A stretch of 64,000 bases of DNA. It comes from Deltaproteobacteria bacterium (lineage in GTDB: Bacteria; Myxococcota_A; UBA796; CAJQPC01). This document shows, piece after piece, positions 8,704 to 16,680 of this stretch; within the stretch, counting starts at the first letter, position 1, and each line of letters begins with the position of its first letter. Under the pieces are notes generated by a model. That model had not been told where the DNA came from, did not search any database, and saw nothing but the letters and a program-made list of their open reading frames with translations. Both the position numbers and the translations under genes were made by a program. Where the stretch lies: assembly GCA_016717595.1 (NCBI GenBank), contig JADKFE010000013.1:20606-84605 (forward strand), read 5' to 3'.

Positions 8704-9597
8704 TCATCCCTCCGAATCGGGGTTGTTCCGGTTCGCGCGCCTGCGCATGTTGTGGGCCTCTGGCCCGGGAGGTGTATGGATGGGTGGCAGCGGACGGCCC
8801 GGCGAGATTCGACCGGAGAGGGACTCGCGGCGCTGCTGCGCGGCGAGCGGCTCTACGATCGGCATCTGGTCGAGGCCATCATCATCACCCATGTTGACGG
8901 TCGTGCCGCCTTCTGTTGAGACCAACGGACCGTCAAGCGCGACACGCGCACGATACGTCAAGAAGGGCCGATAAGGCGCTTCATGGAGCGTAAACATGTT
9001 GATCGCGTCACCTACAGTCAAGTCGTCCACCAGCGAGAGAGAGACCTTCTCAACCTGAAGTCCAGCGAGGTTGGTATCGGCCTGAGGATCCCATGTGCGC
9101 CCGAGGGAGTCAACAGCCCGACCATCCGGCAGGATGAATCGACGTGGACGATACACCAAACGGGGCGTGTAGTGAAGTGACAAAAGCACCCAGCCCAACA
9201 ATCTCTCTGCATCGGACCGAAACTTGCTGTGGATGGACACCATGTAGAACAGGTCCATGAGCAGCGGGGGCCGATGATAAAAGACGCGGTCGCCGAGCGC
9301 CTCATCGGCGCCAGGCAAGGTGACCGGCGCGAGGCGCAGGCGCTTCTGGTTCTGGAGGGCCTGGTTCTGGGCGGCCCGGTACATGTAGATGTAGATGACC
9401 TCTTCACGGTCTTTGGGCGTGAACTTGAGGTCCTCTTCGATGCGGGGCGGCTGGGGGGTGAGGTCGTAGGTGTCGAGCAGCAGACGGTGAACGGCCTCGG
9501 TCACCTCGCCGATGATGTTCGACGAAGAGAAGGGGCCCTTCTTGAACGCCTGGGGCGGCAGCCCTACGTCCAGTTTGTCGAGCACGTCGTCGCTCAT
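8704..9597 (-). CDS. DUF4255 / Pvc16-type tail terminator
   Basis: 297 residues from ATG 9597, which overlaps the previous stop as ATGA (translational coupling). An upstream in-frame start at 9627 is less likely for that reason. The core, about residues 25-230, has the DUF4255 (Pvc16/Afp16 N-terminal) pattern: a helix with EVTEAVHRLLLDTY, then PKDREEVIYIYMYRA, and RPPLLMDLFYMVSIHSK. About 60 extra residues at the C-terminus are Pro/Arg-rich (PGRPLPPIHTPPGPE). In known eCIS the Afp16-type protein caps the end of the tube and sheath and fixes particle length. DUF4255 is one of the best markers separating eCIS from T6SS and from ordinary phage tails. Confidence 0.92.
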   Translation of the reverse strand: MSDDVLDKLDVGLPPQAFKKGPFSSSNIIGEVTEAVHRLLLDTYDLTPQPPRIEEDLKFTPKDREEVIYIYMYRAAQNQALQNQKRLRLAPVTLPGADEALGDRVFYHRPPLLMDLFYMVSIHSKFRSDAERLLGWVLLSLHYTPRLVYRPRRFILPDGRAVDSLGRTWDPQADTNLAGLQVEKVSLSLVDDLTVGDAINMFTLHEAPYRPFLTYRARVALDGPLVSTEGGTTVNMGDDDGLDQMPIVEPLAAQQRRESLSGRISPGRPLPPIHTPPGPEAHNMRRRANRNNPDSEG

Positions 9598-10031
9598 TCC
9601 CGCTCCGTAGACATCGTGAGTTTCCACGGGCGGTGGGCGAAGGTCAAGAGGGTGCGGTCACCAACCGGGCTCTTCGCCTCCAGCTTGAGCTTCTCATCGG
9701 CGACGATCTTCATCAGGTGGGGCAAGGGCTCGACGGCCTCGCGGCGCGTCGTGGTCTCGACGTAGGTGCGGCGGCGGCCACGCACGGTCTCTAAGGCGTA
9801 GGGGTGGCGCACCAGCCGGATGAGCTGCGGGGCGTAGGTGCTGACCTCGACCTTCTTGCGGTTGGCGCGCGGGGCGACGGACCAGCGGGAGGTCTTGTGC
9901 TCGGGGACGGTGAAGGACTCCAAGGAGGAGCTGCGCTCCGCCCGCTCGTGCAAGGCACCGACGATCTTGCCCTCACGGAGCTGCTTCTCTCCGATGAGGT
10001 GGCGCGTGATGCGGCGGGTGACGAGGTCCAT
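9594..10031 (-). CDS. Unknown basic protein, first gene of the eCIS structural operon
   Basis: 145 residues from ATG 10031; its stop overlaps the DUF4255 start (ATGA). The sequence is Arg/Lys-rich and begins MDLVTRRITRHLIGEKQLREG. A central VSTYAPQLIRLVRHPYALETV stretch probably alternates strand and helix, and an Arg-rich GRRRTYVETTTRRE loop follows. I see no signal peptide, membrane segment or catalytic motif. It heads the minus-strand operon, with a 216-base divergent spacer upstream. It may be an assembly factor or a second terminator-like protein; the position suggests a structural or assembly role, but the family is not recognised. Confidence 0.75.
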   Translation of the reverse strand: MDLVTRRITRHLIGEKQLREGKIVGALHERAERSSSLESFTVPEHKTSRWSVAPRANRKKVEVSTYAPQLIRLVRHPYALETVRGRRRTYVETTTRREAVEPLPHLMKIVADEKLKLEAKSPVGDRTLLTFAHRPWKLTMSTERE

Positions 10032-10247
10032 GGGGTGCGTCAAGGTCCTGCGGGGTTGCGCCGATTGTCGAGCTGTCACCTGACCTCGGCGCGCGCCCGA
10101 GGTTAGGCTTGTCGGTTGGTCTGACAGGAGGGTGCTCCCCTGCTGACCACAACCGCAGGCTACAGAAGGTTGGGGGGTTTGGTCAAGTTCCGATCGTGAA
10201 ACTCTGATGACGCCAGAGCCGGAACCCGCCTGGGTTATGCTGCGCCC
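10032..10247. promoter_or_regulatory. Divergent intergenic spacer between eCIS operon and plus-strand genes
   Basis: 216 bases with no gene, expected to hold the promoters of the minus-strand eCIS operon and of the plus-strand gene at 10248. An inverted repeat with 7-bp arms (ACCTCGG at 10083-10089 and CCGAGGT at 10097-10103) lies about 55 bases upstream of the eCIS operon start and could be an operator or an mRNA leader hairpin. A TATGCT at 10236-10241 would place a start site almost at the ATG 10248, hinting at a leaderless plus-strand transcript. I see no convincing -35 element for it. Confidence 0.4.
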
Positions 10248-11018
10248 ATGAGCCGCCAGCGCAAGAAGGTGCAGATCACGTCGATGCTCTCGACCACGCT
10301 CAAGGGCGGCGTCGGCACCAATAAGCTCAAGTACCACCGGGTCAACGACAAGACCTCGCGGCGCCTGCGCCGGTCGATCAAGCGCCACGGGAACAGCGTC
10401 TCCCAAGGGCAGATCTTCCGCAGCGACGCGCGGCGCGACTCCTTGCTCGCCTTCATCACCAGCCGCCTGGAGACGGTGAAGAAGGTGCAGATGAAGGAGC
10501 TTCACGCGGTGAACAATCGCTCTGAGTGGTTCCGCGGCGTCTACTTCCGGGGCAACTCGCTGCCCGAGCCGAGCCGCTGGGCGAACGTCGGGCGGGCCTT
10601 CCGACGCGCCGCCGAGGCGATCTGCCGCGGCGACATCGGGCGCGGCGCGCAGCTCATGGAGAAGGCCATCGAGCTCGAGAAGAACACCTTCGAGTCCATG
10701 CCCGACTACGTCAAGGATCGCCTCGACAGCCACGCCTCGGTGCCTGAAGCGCCGCCGACGGGCCGCCCGCCGGAGATGGACGTGCTGCACGCCACGGACC
10801 GCTGCCGGGTGATGGTGGTGCCCATCGACATCCGCAAGATGTCGTGGGAGGTCGAGAAGCTTCAGACCGACGCGCCGCTCGTGGGCTGGCGCGGGCGCCG
10901 CTTACACAACTGGTGGGGCCCTGAAGAAGAAGAAGAGGAGGACGAGAACGCCGATCCTGACAAGCCCAAGAAGCGCAAGAAGCGGCGGAAGAAGCTGACC
11001 GCCCCCGAGGAGTCCTGA
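10248..11018 (+). CDS. Unknown basic protein with acidic then Lys-rich tail (eCIS-adjacent)
   Basis: 256 residues. The N-terminus is basic (MSRQRKKVQITSM), followed by a helical region of about 170 residues with RRAAEAICRGDIGRGAQLMEKAIELEK, which resembles one helical-repeat unit. A strand-like VMVVPIDIRKMSWEVEKLQ segment comes after it. The last 35 residues are a Glu/Asp block followed by a Lys/Arg block (KKRKKRRKK). It is divergent from the eCIS operon, and argE starts only one base after its stop. No family is recognised. The charged tail could bind nucleic acid or an acidic partner. An eCIS accessory role is inferred only from position. Confidence 0.8.
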   Translation: MSRQRKKVQITSMLSTTLKGGVGTNKLKYHRVNDKTSRRLRRSIKRHGNSVSQGQIFRSDARRDSLLAFITSRLETVKKVQMKELHAVNNRSEWFRGVYFRGNSLPEPSRWANVGRAFRRAAEAICRGDIGRGAQLMEKAIELEKNTFESMPDYVKDRLDSHASVPEAPPTGRPPEMDVLHATDRCRVMVVPIDIRKMSWEVEKLQTDAPLVGWRGRRLHNWWGPEEEEEEDENADPDKPKKRKKRRKKLTAPEES

Positions 11019-11019
11019 G

Positions 11020-12177
11020 ATGGCGCGCGGAGAGCACCCCGAGATCCCCACCCTGGCGCGGATGATCGCCTTCCCAACGGTCTCCGACCGCCCGATGGTG
11101 GAGCTGGCGGCCTACGTCGCCCAGCGCGCCGAGGACCAAGGCTTCCGCGTCACCTTGTATGAGGATGACGTCGAGGCCGGCAAAGCCAACGTCGTGTGTG
11201 AGGCTGGCCCCGAGGGGCTCCCCGGCGGGATCACGCTCAGCGGGCACCTCGACGTCGTGCCCGTCGAGGGCCAGTCTTGGGCGTCCGACCCCTTCGTCTT
11301 GACTGAGCGAGAAGGCAAGCTCTTTGGCCGAGGCACCGCGGACATGAAGGGCTTCATCGCCGCGACGATCGAGGCCCTGGAGCGGGTGCCGATCGCCTCC
11401 TTGAAGCGCCCGCTGGCCTTGGTGTGGACGTATGACGAGGAGGTCGGCTGCCACGGCTCGGCCAAGCTCACCCAGCGCCTACGCGACGCCGGGCGCTCCT
11501 TGCCCGACGAGGCGCTCATCGGTGAGCCCACCGACTTTCAGGTGCTGCGAATGCACCCCGGCCACGTCACGATCGTGATCCGCGCCGCGGGCGCCTCGGC
11601 GCACTCCTCCAAACCCGACCTCGGCGCCTCGGCCATCAAAGCGATGGGCCGGGTGCTGGTGATGCTGGAGGACTTGGAGCAGGAGCTCATCGGCGAGCGC
11701 CGCTTTGAGGGCGTGCTGGAGCGGCCTTGGGTGACGATGAACGCCGGGATGCTCAAGGGCGGCGCCGCGGTGAACATGGTCCCCGATCAATGTGAGCTGA
11801 AGATGGGCTATCGGCCCCTGCCTGGGGATGATCCCCTCGACGTGGCGCGGCGCGTTGAGCAACGCCTCGCCGCGCTGCCCCTGCCCGTGGGCACCCGCGT
11901 TGAGGTCGAGGTGCTGCGTCGTACGCCGTCCCTGCTCACCCCGCCGGGCCTGCCCTTGGAGGGCCTGCTCACCCAGCACGCGGATCACCACGAGGTGGGC
12001 GCCTGCCCCTTCGCCACCGACGGCGGAAACTTGGCGGCCTTGGGTGTGCGCTCGCTCATCTTCGGACCAGGATCCATCAATGTGGCGCATAAGCCCGATG
12101 AGCATGTCGACCGCGGGGCTCTCGCCAGAGCGGTGAACATCGTCGAGGCGGTGGTCACCGCGCGCTGCATGGGCTAA
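11020..12177 (+). CDS. argE: Acetylornithine deacetylase (M20 family)
   Basis: 385 residues, the usual ArgE length. The protein hydrolyses N2-acetylornithine to ornithine in arginine biosynthesis, using two metal ions. Visible M20 signatures are SGHLDVVP (first metal ligand), GRGTADMKGF (bridging Asp), TYDEEVG (catalytic Glu pair) and the ArgE-like GEPTDF. A lid domain follows, with SAHSSKPDLGASAI and a late histidine in INVAHKPDEHV. It lacks a signal peptide, consistent with a cytosolic enzyme. The ATG comes one base after the preceding stop, so it is probably co-transcribed with the unknown gene at 10248. DapE at 52273-53376 is a separate, clearly different M20 enzyme. Confidence 0.92.
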   Translation: MARGEHPEIPTLARMIAFPTVSDRPMVELAAYVAQRAEDQGFRVTLYEDDVEAGKANVVCEAGPEGLPGGITLSGHLDVVPVEGQSWASDPFVLTEREGKLFGRGTADMKGFIAATIEALERVPIASLKRPLALVWTYDEEVGCHGSAKLTQRLRDAGRSLPDEALIGEPTDFQVLRMHPGHVTIVIRAAGASAHSSKPDLGASAIKAMGRVLVMLEDLEQELIGERRFEGVLERPWVTMNAGMLKGGAAVNMVPDQCELKMGYRPLPGDDPLDVARRVEQRLAALPLPVGTRVEVEVLRRTPSLLTPPGLPLEGLLTQHADHHEVGACPFATDGGNLAALGVRSLIFGPGSINVAHKPDEHVDRGALARAVNIVEAVVTARCMG

Positions 12178-12205
12178 GGAGCAAAGGCCTAACCTGGAGA
12201 AACTT

Positions 12206-12541
12206 ATGCTACGCGCAATCGCCCTGCTGCCGGCCCTCGCGGTCCTCGTCGCCTGTGTCCCCCCTGTCGAGGACGCGCCCACCGCCGCCGCCGAGACGTA
12301 CTGCGATCACTCCTTGGAGTGTGGCTGGATCGTAGAAGCGGAGGTCGAGGGCTGCATCGACACCACTGAAGACGTCTTCGAGGCGTTCTGGAACCCTGAA
12401 GACTGCGAACAAGGCTTCTCCCGCGAGGGCTGGAGCCAGTGTATGGACAACATCGAGCAGATCGAGTGTGACGACGCCCTGAGCGGCCTCATCGACATCG
12501 CCGATGACTGCGATCTGCTGACGGTCTGCCCGGCGGCTTGA
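12206..12541 (+). CDS. Small cysteine-rich lipoprotein
   Basis: 111 residues with a short hydrophobic signal and an LVAC lipobox at residues 14-17, so a lipoprotein in the outer membrane or periplasm is expected. The mature part is acidic and has eight further cysteines, enough for four disulfides, including a YCDHSLEC start. There is no known catalytic motif. Small Cys-rich lipoproteins of this sort are frequent in myxobacteria and their roles are mostly unknown. It lies 28 bases after argE on the same strand and is tail-to-tail with hutF, with no spacer. Confidence 0.82.
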   Translation: MLRAIALLPALAVLVACVPPVEDAPTAAAETYCDHSLECGWIVEAEVEGCIDTTEDVFEAFWNPEDCEQGFSREGWSQCMDNIEQIECDDALSGLIDIADDCDLLTVCPAA

Positions 12542-13894
12542 TCAGGGGATCTCGCTGAGCGCGCGGCGCGCGTCTTCGACGATGCGCGCCGCCTCGGGGT
12601 GCTCGCCGCCCTCGATGATCGGCGCGCCGCCCACCCACAGCGCCTCGACGTCTCGGGGCTGCCCGGCGAAGACGATCGTCGGCAGCGGCCGCGCCCCGGC
12701 GTAGCTCACGCCGTTCAGGTTGATGAGCACAAGATCCGCGGGCGCGCCCGGCGCGATCTCCCCGCCGTTTTGGCCCAAGGCCCGGCTCCCCTCCCCTGCT
12801 CCGACGCCCCAGAGGCGCGCGGCGAGGCCGTCGGGCGCGTCAGGTGGGCTGAGCACGTTGCGCCGCCCGAGGCGCGCGCGGCTGTGGTTCTCTAGGGCAC
12901 GAAGCTCGGCGAAGGGGTCGATGCGGGCGTGGGAGTCGGTGCCGATGCACAGCGGCACCCCCGGCAGGCGCTCGATGGGGAAGAAGCCGTCGCCGAGGTC
13001 AAGCTCGGTGGTGGGGCAGACGCAGACCCGGCCCCCCGCACGAAGCAGCCGCGCGCCGTCGTCCGCGCCGGGGTGGGTGAGGTGAACCGCGGTGAAGTTC
13101 GGCGCGACGAGGCCCAGCTCATCCAGAAAGGCGAGGGGCTCCAGCCCGTGCTCGGCGCGGCACTGGGCCAGCTCACCGGGCTGCTCGGCGACGTGCATGT
13201 GCAGCGGGCCGTCAAAGCCCACAAACTCCGAGAGCCACTCTTTTGGCGCCGCCCGGACAGAGTGTGGCGCCAAGCCGACGTTCACCCAAGGATCGTCGCG
13301 GTGCGCGGCGCGAAGGCGCTCCACGGCGCGGAGCACGGCCTCCGGTGTGGCGTCGATGAAGCGGCGCTGCCGAGGCTCGGCGGGGCGACCGGCCCCCGCC
13401 CGGGCGTAGGCGACCCGCAGCAGCACGATCCGTAGACCGACCCGGCGCGCGGCGCGGATCACCCGGTGGGCGAGCTCATCGGGATCGTCATACGGCGCGC
13501 CGCCGGGCTGGTGGTGAACGTAGTGAAACTCACCCACGGTCGTGAAGCCCGAGAGCGCCATCTCTAAGAAGGCCAAGGCCGAGACCGCCTCGACCCCTTC
13601 AGGGCTCAGGCCGTCGGCGAGGCTGTACATGCGGTCACGCCACGACCAGAAGTCATCTTGACCGCTCGCCCACTGCACATGGCCGCGCAGGCCGCGCTGA
13701 AACGCGTGGGAGTGGGCGTTCACCAAGCCCGGCAAGAGCGCGCAGCCCGGGTGGGTGAGCGGCCCCGTCGCTGGGCGGATCGTGGCGATCTTGTCGCCGT
13801 TGAGCACGACCTCCAGGCCCTCCTGAAGACCGCCCTGCACAAAGACCCACTTTGCACGCAGGATCAGCGGCAGGTTTGCGCTATGATGGTGCAT
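12542..13894 (-). CDS. hutF: Formimidoylglutamate deiminase
   Basis: 450 residues, the expected length. HutF is an amidohydrolase that deiminates N-formimidoyl-L-glutamate in histidine degradation. Zinc-site residues H61 and H63 lie in NAHSHAFQRG. LAPHSVRA, HMHVAEQP (with the AEQ of the subfamily), VHLTHPG and GTDSHARIDPF follow in the order typical for this enzyme. No signal peptide is present. It is the only histidine-utilisation gene here; hutU, hutH and hutI are not visible. It sits alone between the lipoprotein and the eCIS-core gene, divergent from the latter. Confidence 0.93.
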   Translation of the reverse strand: MHHHSANLPLILRAKWVFVQGGLQEGLEVVLNGDKIATIRPATGPLTHPGCALLPGLVNAHSHAFQRGLRGHVQWASGQDDFWSWRDRMYSLADGLSPEGVEAVSALAFLEMALSGFTTVGEFHYVHHQPGGAPYDDPDELAHRVIRAARRVGLRIVLLRVAYARAGAGRPAEPRQRRFIDATPEAVLRAVERLRAAHRDDPWVNVGLAPHSVRAAPKEWLSEFVGFDGPLHMHVAEQPGELAQCRAEHGLEPLAFLDELGLVAPNFTAVHLTHPGADDGARLLRAGGRVCVCPTTELDLGDGFFPIERLPGVPLCIGTDSHARIDPFAELRALENHSRARLGRRNVLSPPDAPDGLAARLWGVGAGEGSRALGQNGGEIAPGAPADLVLINLNGVSYAGARPLPTIVFAGQPRDVEALWVGGAPIIEGGEHPEAARIVEDARRALSEIP

Positions 13895-13921
13895 CTTCTC
13901 CTCGCCTCATCAGGAGCACCT

Positions 13922-14548
13922 ATGGGCTTCCACAACACGCCGGGTGAGCGCACGATCGATCGCCTCGCCGCGCGCAATGAGCTTTATCGTGTGAACGTCC
14001 CCAACGGAGGGGAGGCCATCTCCGGTCCCCTCGCGGGGCGGGCGCTGCAGGCCTTGGGCGGCGAGGCGATGACGGTCGACAAGACCATCATCGTGAACGA
14101 GAACTTCGACACCTCCAACCCTGAAGACCTCGCGCTGTACGCTCACGAGCAGTACCACGTCGAGCAGGGCACCGGCGAGGGCGGCGCGCACCACATCCAC
14201 GAGGCTGAAGAGGTCGCGGCGCGCGCGGTTCAGCGCATGGTGCTGCACCGCATGACCGGCGGCTACGAAGGCGGCTACCAGCCCGGCGGCGGCGGCGGCC
14301 CCGGCGGCAACGACGACGCCCCCGACCAAGGCGGGCGCGGGCGCTCCGACTACAACGAGAGCGCCGAGAACCGCCCCGACGCCACCGACGACCGCCCCGA
14401 CGCGGCCAAGGGTTACCTCGCGATGAAGGCCCAGGGCATGACGCACCAGGACATCGTCGACAAGATCTCCCGTGACGTGATCGCCGTGCTCGACGCCAAG
14501 CGCGGCGCGGGCAGCGACCGTCACAACGACAAGAAGGGCAGCTTCTGA
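13922..14548 (+). CDS. eCIS core (DUF4157-like) protein with HExxH motif
   Basis: 208 residues from ATG 13922, which has an AGGAG ribosome binding site at 13912-13916. Residues 75-79 are HEQYH, a zinc-metallopeptidase HExxH, followed by HIHEAEEVAARAV with glutamates that could give the third ligand. This arrangement is the hallmark of the DUF4157 domain found in eCIS-associated proteins, often fused to toxins or acting as accessory proteases. A Gly-rich linker (about residues 115-135) leads to a charged C-terminal tail without a recognised toxin domain. It sits 23 bases before the eCIS AAA+ ATPase gene, which strengthens the assignment. Whether it is cargo, protease or loading factor cannot be decided from sequence. 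Confidence 0.85.
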   Translation: MGFHNTPGERTIDRLAARNELYRVNVPNGGEAISGPLAGRALQALGGEAMTVDKTIIVNENFDTSNPEDLALYAHEQYHVEQGTGEGGAHHIHEAEEVAARAVQRMVLHRMTGGYEGGYQPGGGGGPGGNDDAPDQGGRGRSDYNESAENRPDATDDRPDAAKGYLAMKAQGMTHQDIVDKISRDVIAVLDAKRGAGSDRHNDKKGSF

Positions 14549-14571
14549 CCCTGCCCCGGAGCGGCTGAGCC

Positions 14572-16662
14572 TTGTCCACCGTCTACGAAGAGCTCGCGCG
14601 ACGCCTCCGTCGCACCGACCTCCTGTTGCTCCGCGCCGTGCGCCGCCAACGCTCTCGCCCCGCCATGCGGGCGAAGGGGCAGTTCTGGGGCTCGGTGATC
14701 ACCGACGACGAGGTGGACGCGCTCTTACGCGCCCACGGCGAGATCGACTACCCGGCGACGAGCGACGGCCTCGACGGCGCGATCAAGTCCTCCGAGGCCC
14801 TGCGTGACGGCCCCGGCGGGCGCTTCTCGTCGCTGCGTGAGGCGTTTAACCTCGGCGGCGACGACGCCGACCTGGTGCTCTTGGCCCTCGCGCCGGAGAT
14901 CAGCGCCGGGTACGCCAAGATCTTCGCGTACCTCAACGACAACTTGAACCAGGGCTTCTTGACCGTTGACCTGGCCACGCGTGTGCTGCGCACCGAGCGC
15001 CGCGCCCGCCTCGCGCTCCAGGCCCGGCTGATGAGCGGCTCCCCGCTGATCAAGAACCGCCTGCTCTTGCTGAACCCGCCCGATGGCGCCGAGACCCACA
15101 CCGCCCGGCGTGTTCACCCCTCGGGCCGTCTGCTGCGTTGGCTCATGGAAGAGGAGGAGCTGCCGTCGTCGGTGGGTTTTCAGCCCATGGACACCAGCAT
15201 CGAGCCGTTCATCCCCTCCACGGTGACCGACCGCATCAACGCCTTGGGCGACGGCCTCGATCGGGCGAACACCTACGTCATCGTCGGCGCGTCCTCGGGC
15301 TCCCGCGAAGGTGTGGCGATGGCCATCGCCCGCCGCTGCAAACGCCCCTTGGTGCGTGTCGATCTGGAGCGCTGCGCCGAGTACTTGGAGCAGCCTTGGG
15401 ATCTCATCCGCGAGCTGAAGATGGCCCGGGCCATCCCGCTGTTGGTGAACATCGTCGAGGCCCAAGACGACCCCTCGATGCGCACCAAGCTCATCGCCTT
15501 GGGCTCGGCCGTGGCCACCATCGAGGGCCCCGTGCTCGTGGGCGCCGCCGACCGCCGGTCGATGACCGTGCTCCTGGGCAACGAGCGCCCGTCGGTCACG
15601 ATCCTCTGCGGCAAGTCTACGTTTGAGGAGCGCGTGAACGCCTGGACGGCGGCGCTGGACAGCAAACATTGGCCTCTGGAGTGGGCGCCGGAGATCGCCG
15701 AGCGCTTTTACTCCGTCGGCGGCACCACCATCCCCCGGGTGCTGCAGCGCGCTGAGGCCGAGTCCGGCGGGCGCATCCCCGAGATGGAGACGGTGTGGGC
15801 GGCGGCGCGAGAGGGCTCACGCCCCGAGTTCCGTGGCCTCGCCCAGCACGTCGTGCCCCGCTACGTCTGGAAAGATCTCATCCTCGCCGAGAAGATCCAG
15901 AGCCAGCTCATGGGCCTGGTGCATTACCTCCAGCACCAAGAGACGGTCTTTCACCGCTGGGGCGCCCGCGACGTGCGCGCCCGTGGCTACGGCATCAAGG
16001 CCCTGTTCTCTGGCGGCCCCGGCACGGGCAAGACGATGGCCGCTGAGGTCATCGCCGGGAGCCTCGGCCTCGACATGTTCCGCGTCGATCTCTCCCAGGT
16101 CATCTCCCGTTGGGTCGGTGAGACCGAGAAGAACCTCAAGGAGATCTTCGACGCCGCTGAAGGCGGCACGGCGGTCATCCTGTTCGACGAGGCCGACGCG
16201 CTCTTCGGCTCTCGTGGTGACGTGAAGCAGGCCCAGGACCGCTTCGCCAACCAAGAGGTCTCGTTCCTCCTCCAGCGCCTTGAGGTGTTTGAGGGCTGCG
16301 CGATCCTCACGACCAACCTTCAAGAGAACATCGACGAGGCGTTCTTACGCCGCTTCGGCGCGGTGATCGAGTTCCCGATGCCCAGCGCCGAGCAGCGGCG
16401 CCAGCTCTGGGACAAGGCGATCCCCAAGAACGCCCCGCGTGGCCCCGATCTCGACGTGCCCTATGTCGCCAACCAGTTCATCATCGCCGGTGGCAGCATC
16501 GTGAACGCGGCGATCAACGCCTGTATCCTCGCGGCGACGGAGGGCACGGCGGTGCACATGCGCCACGCGATCCGCGCCGTCGGCATGGAGCTCGTGAAGA
16601 TGGGCAAGCAGGTGAACCGCGTACACTTCGGCGAGTACTACGACCACGTCTCCGACCTCTGA
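14572..16662 (+). CDS. eCIS-type AAA+ ATPase (Afp15/Pvc15-like)
   Basis: 696 residues from a TTG start (14572). A GGAG about 12 bases upstream is a weak ribosome binding site. The N-terminal half includes a degenerate AAA-like domain, in which VGASSGSREG stands where a P-loop would be. The C-terminal AAA+ domain is complete: Walker A GGPGTGKT at about residues 480-488, Walker B VILFDEADAL at about 533, a TTNLQENID sensor-1 region and FLRRFG as the likely arginine finger. Proteins of this type are conserved in eCIS loci and needed for particle assembly or cargo loading in some systems. It follows the eCIS-core gene by 23 bases. Confidence 0.9.
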   Translation: MSTVYEELARRLRRTDLLLLRAVRRQRSRPAMRAKGQFWGSVITDDEVDALLRAHGEIDYPATSDGLDGAIKSSEALRDGPGGRFSSLREAFNLGGDDADLVLLALAPEISAGYAKIFAYLNDNLNQGFLTVDLATRVLRTERRARLALQARLMSGSPLIKNRLLLLNPPDGAETHTARRVHPSGRLLRWLMEEEELPSSVGFQPMDTSIEPFIPSTVTDRINALGDGLDRANTYVIVGASSGSREGVAMAIARRCKRPLVRVDLERCAEYLEQPWDLIRELKMARAIPLLVNIVEAQDDPSMRTKLIALGSAVATIEGPVLVGAADRRSMTVLLGNERPSVTILCGKSTFEERVNAWTAALDSKHWPLEWAPEIAERFYSVGGTTIPRVLQRAEAESGGRIPEMETVWAAAREGSRPEFRGLAQHVVPRYVWKDLILAEKIQSQLMGLVHYLQHQETVFHRWGARDVRARGYGIKALFSGGPGTGKTMAAEVIAGSLGLDMFRVDLSQVISRWVGETEKNLKEIFDAAEGGTAVILFDEADALFGSRGDVKQAQDRFANQEVSFLLQRLEVFEGCAILTTNLQENIDEAFLRRFGAVIEFPMPSAEQRRQLWDKAIPKNAPRGPDLDVPYVANQFIIAGGSIVNAAINACILAATEGTAVHMRHAIRAVGMELVKMGKQVNRVHFGEYYDHVSDL

Positions 16663-16680
16663 GCGCCCGGCGCGGGCGGC

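Noticed and set aside
6856..8919. Long plus-strand frame opposite the main sheath
   Set aside because: The minus strand encodes a clear sheath with family motifs; the plus frame is an antisense shadow.
1..10031. Type VI secretion system or R-type pyocin
   Set aside because: No TssB/TssC split, TssJLM or phage lysis genes are visible; DUF4255, DUF6760-type and AAA+ genes point to eCIS.
9594..10790. A longer minus-strand start for the first eCIS gene (at 10790)
   Set aside because: It would run through the divergent spacer and antisense to the plus-strand gene at 10248; ATG 10031 fits the operon.
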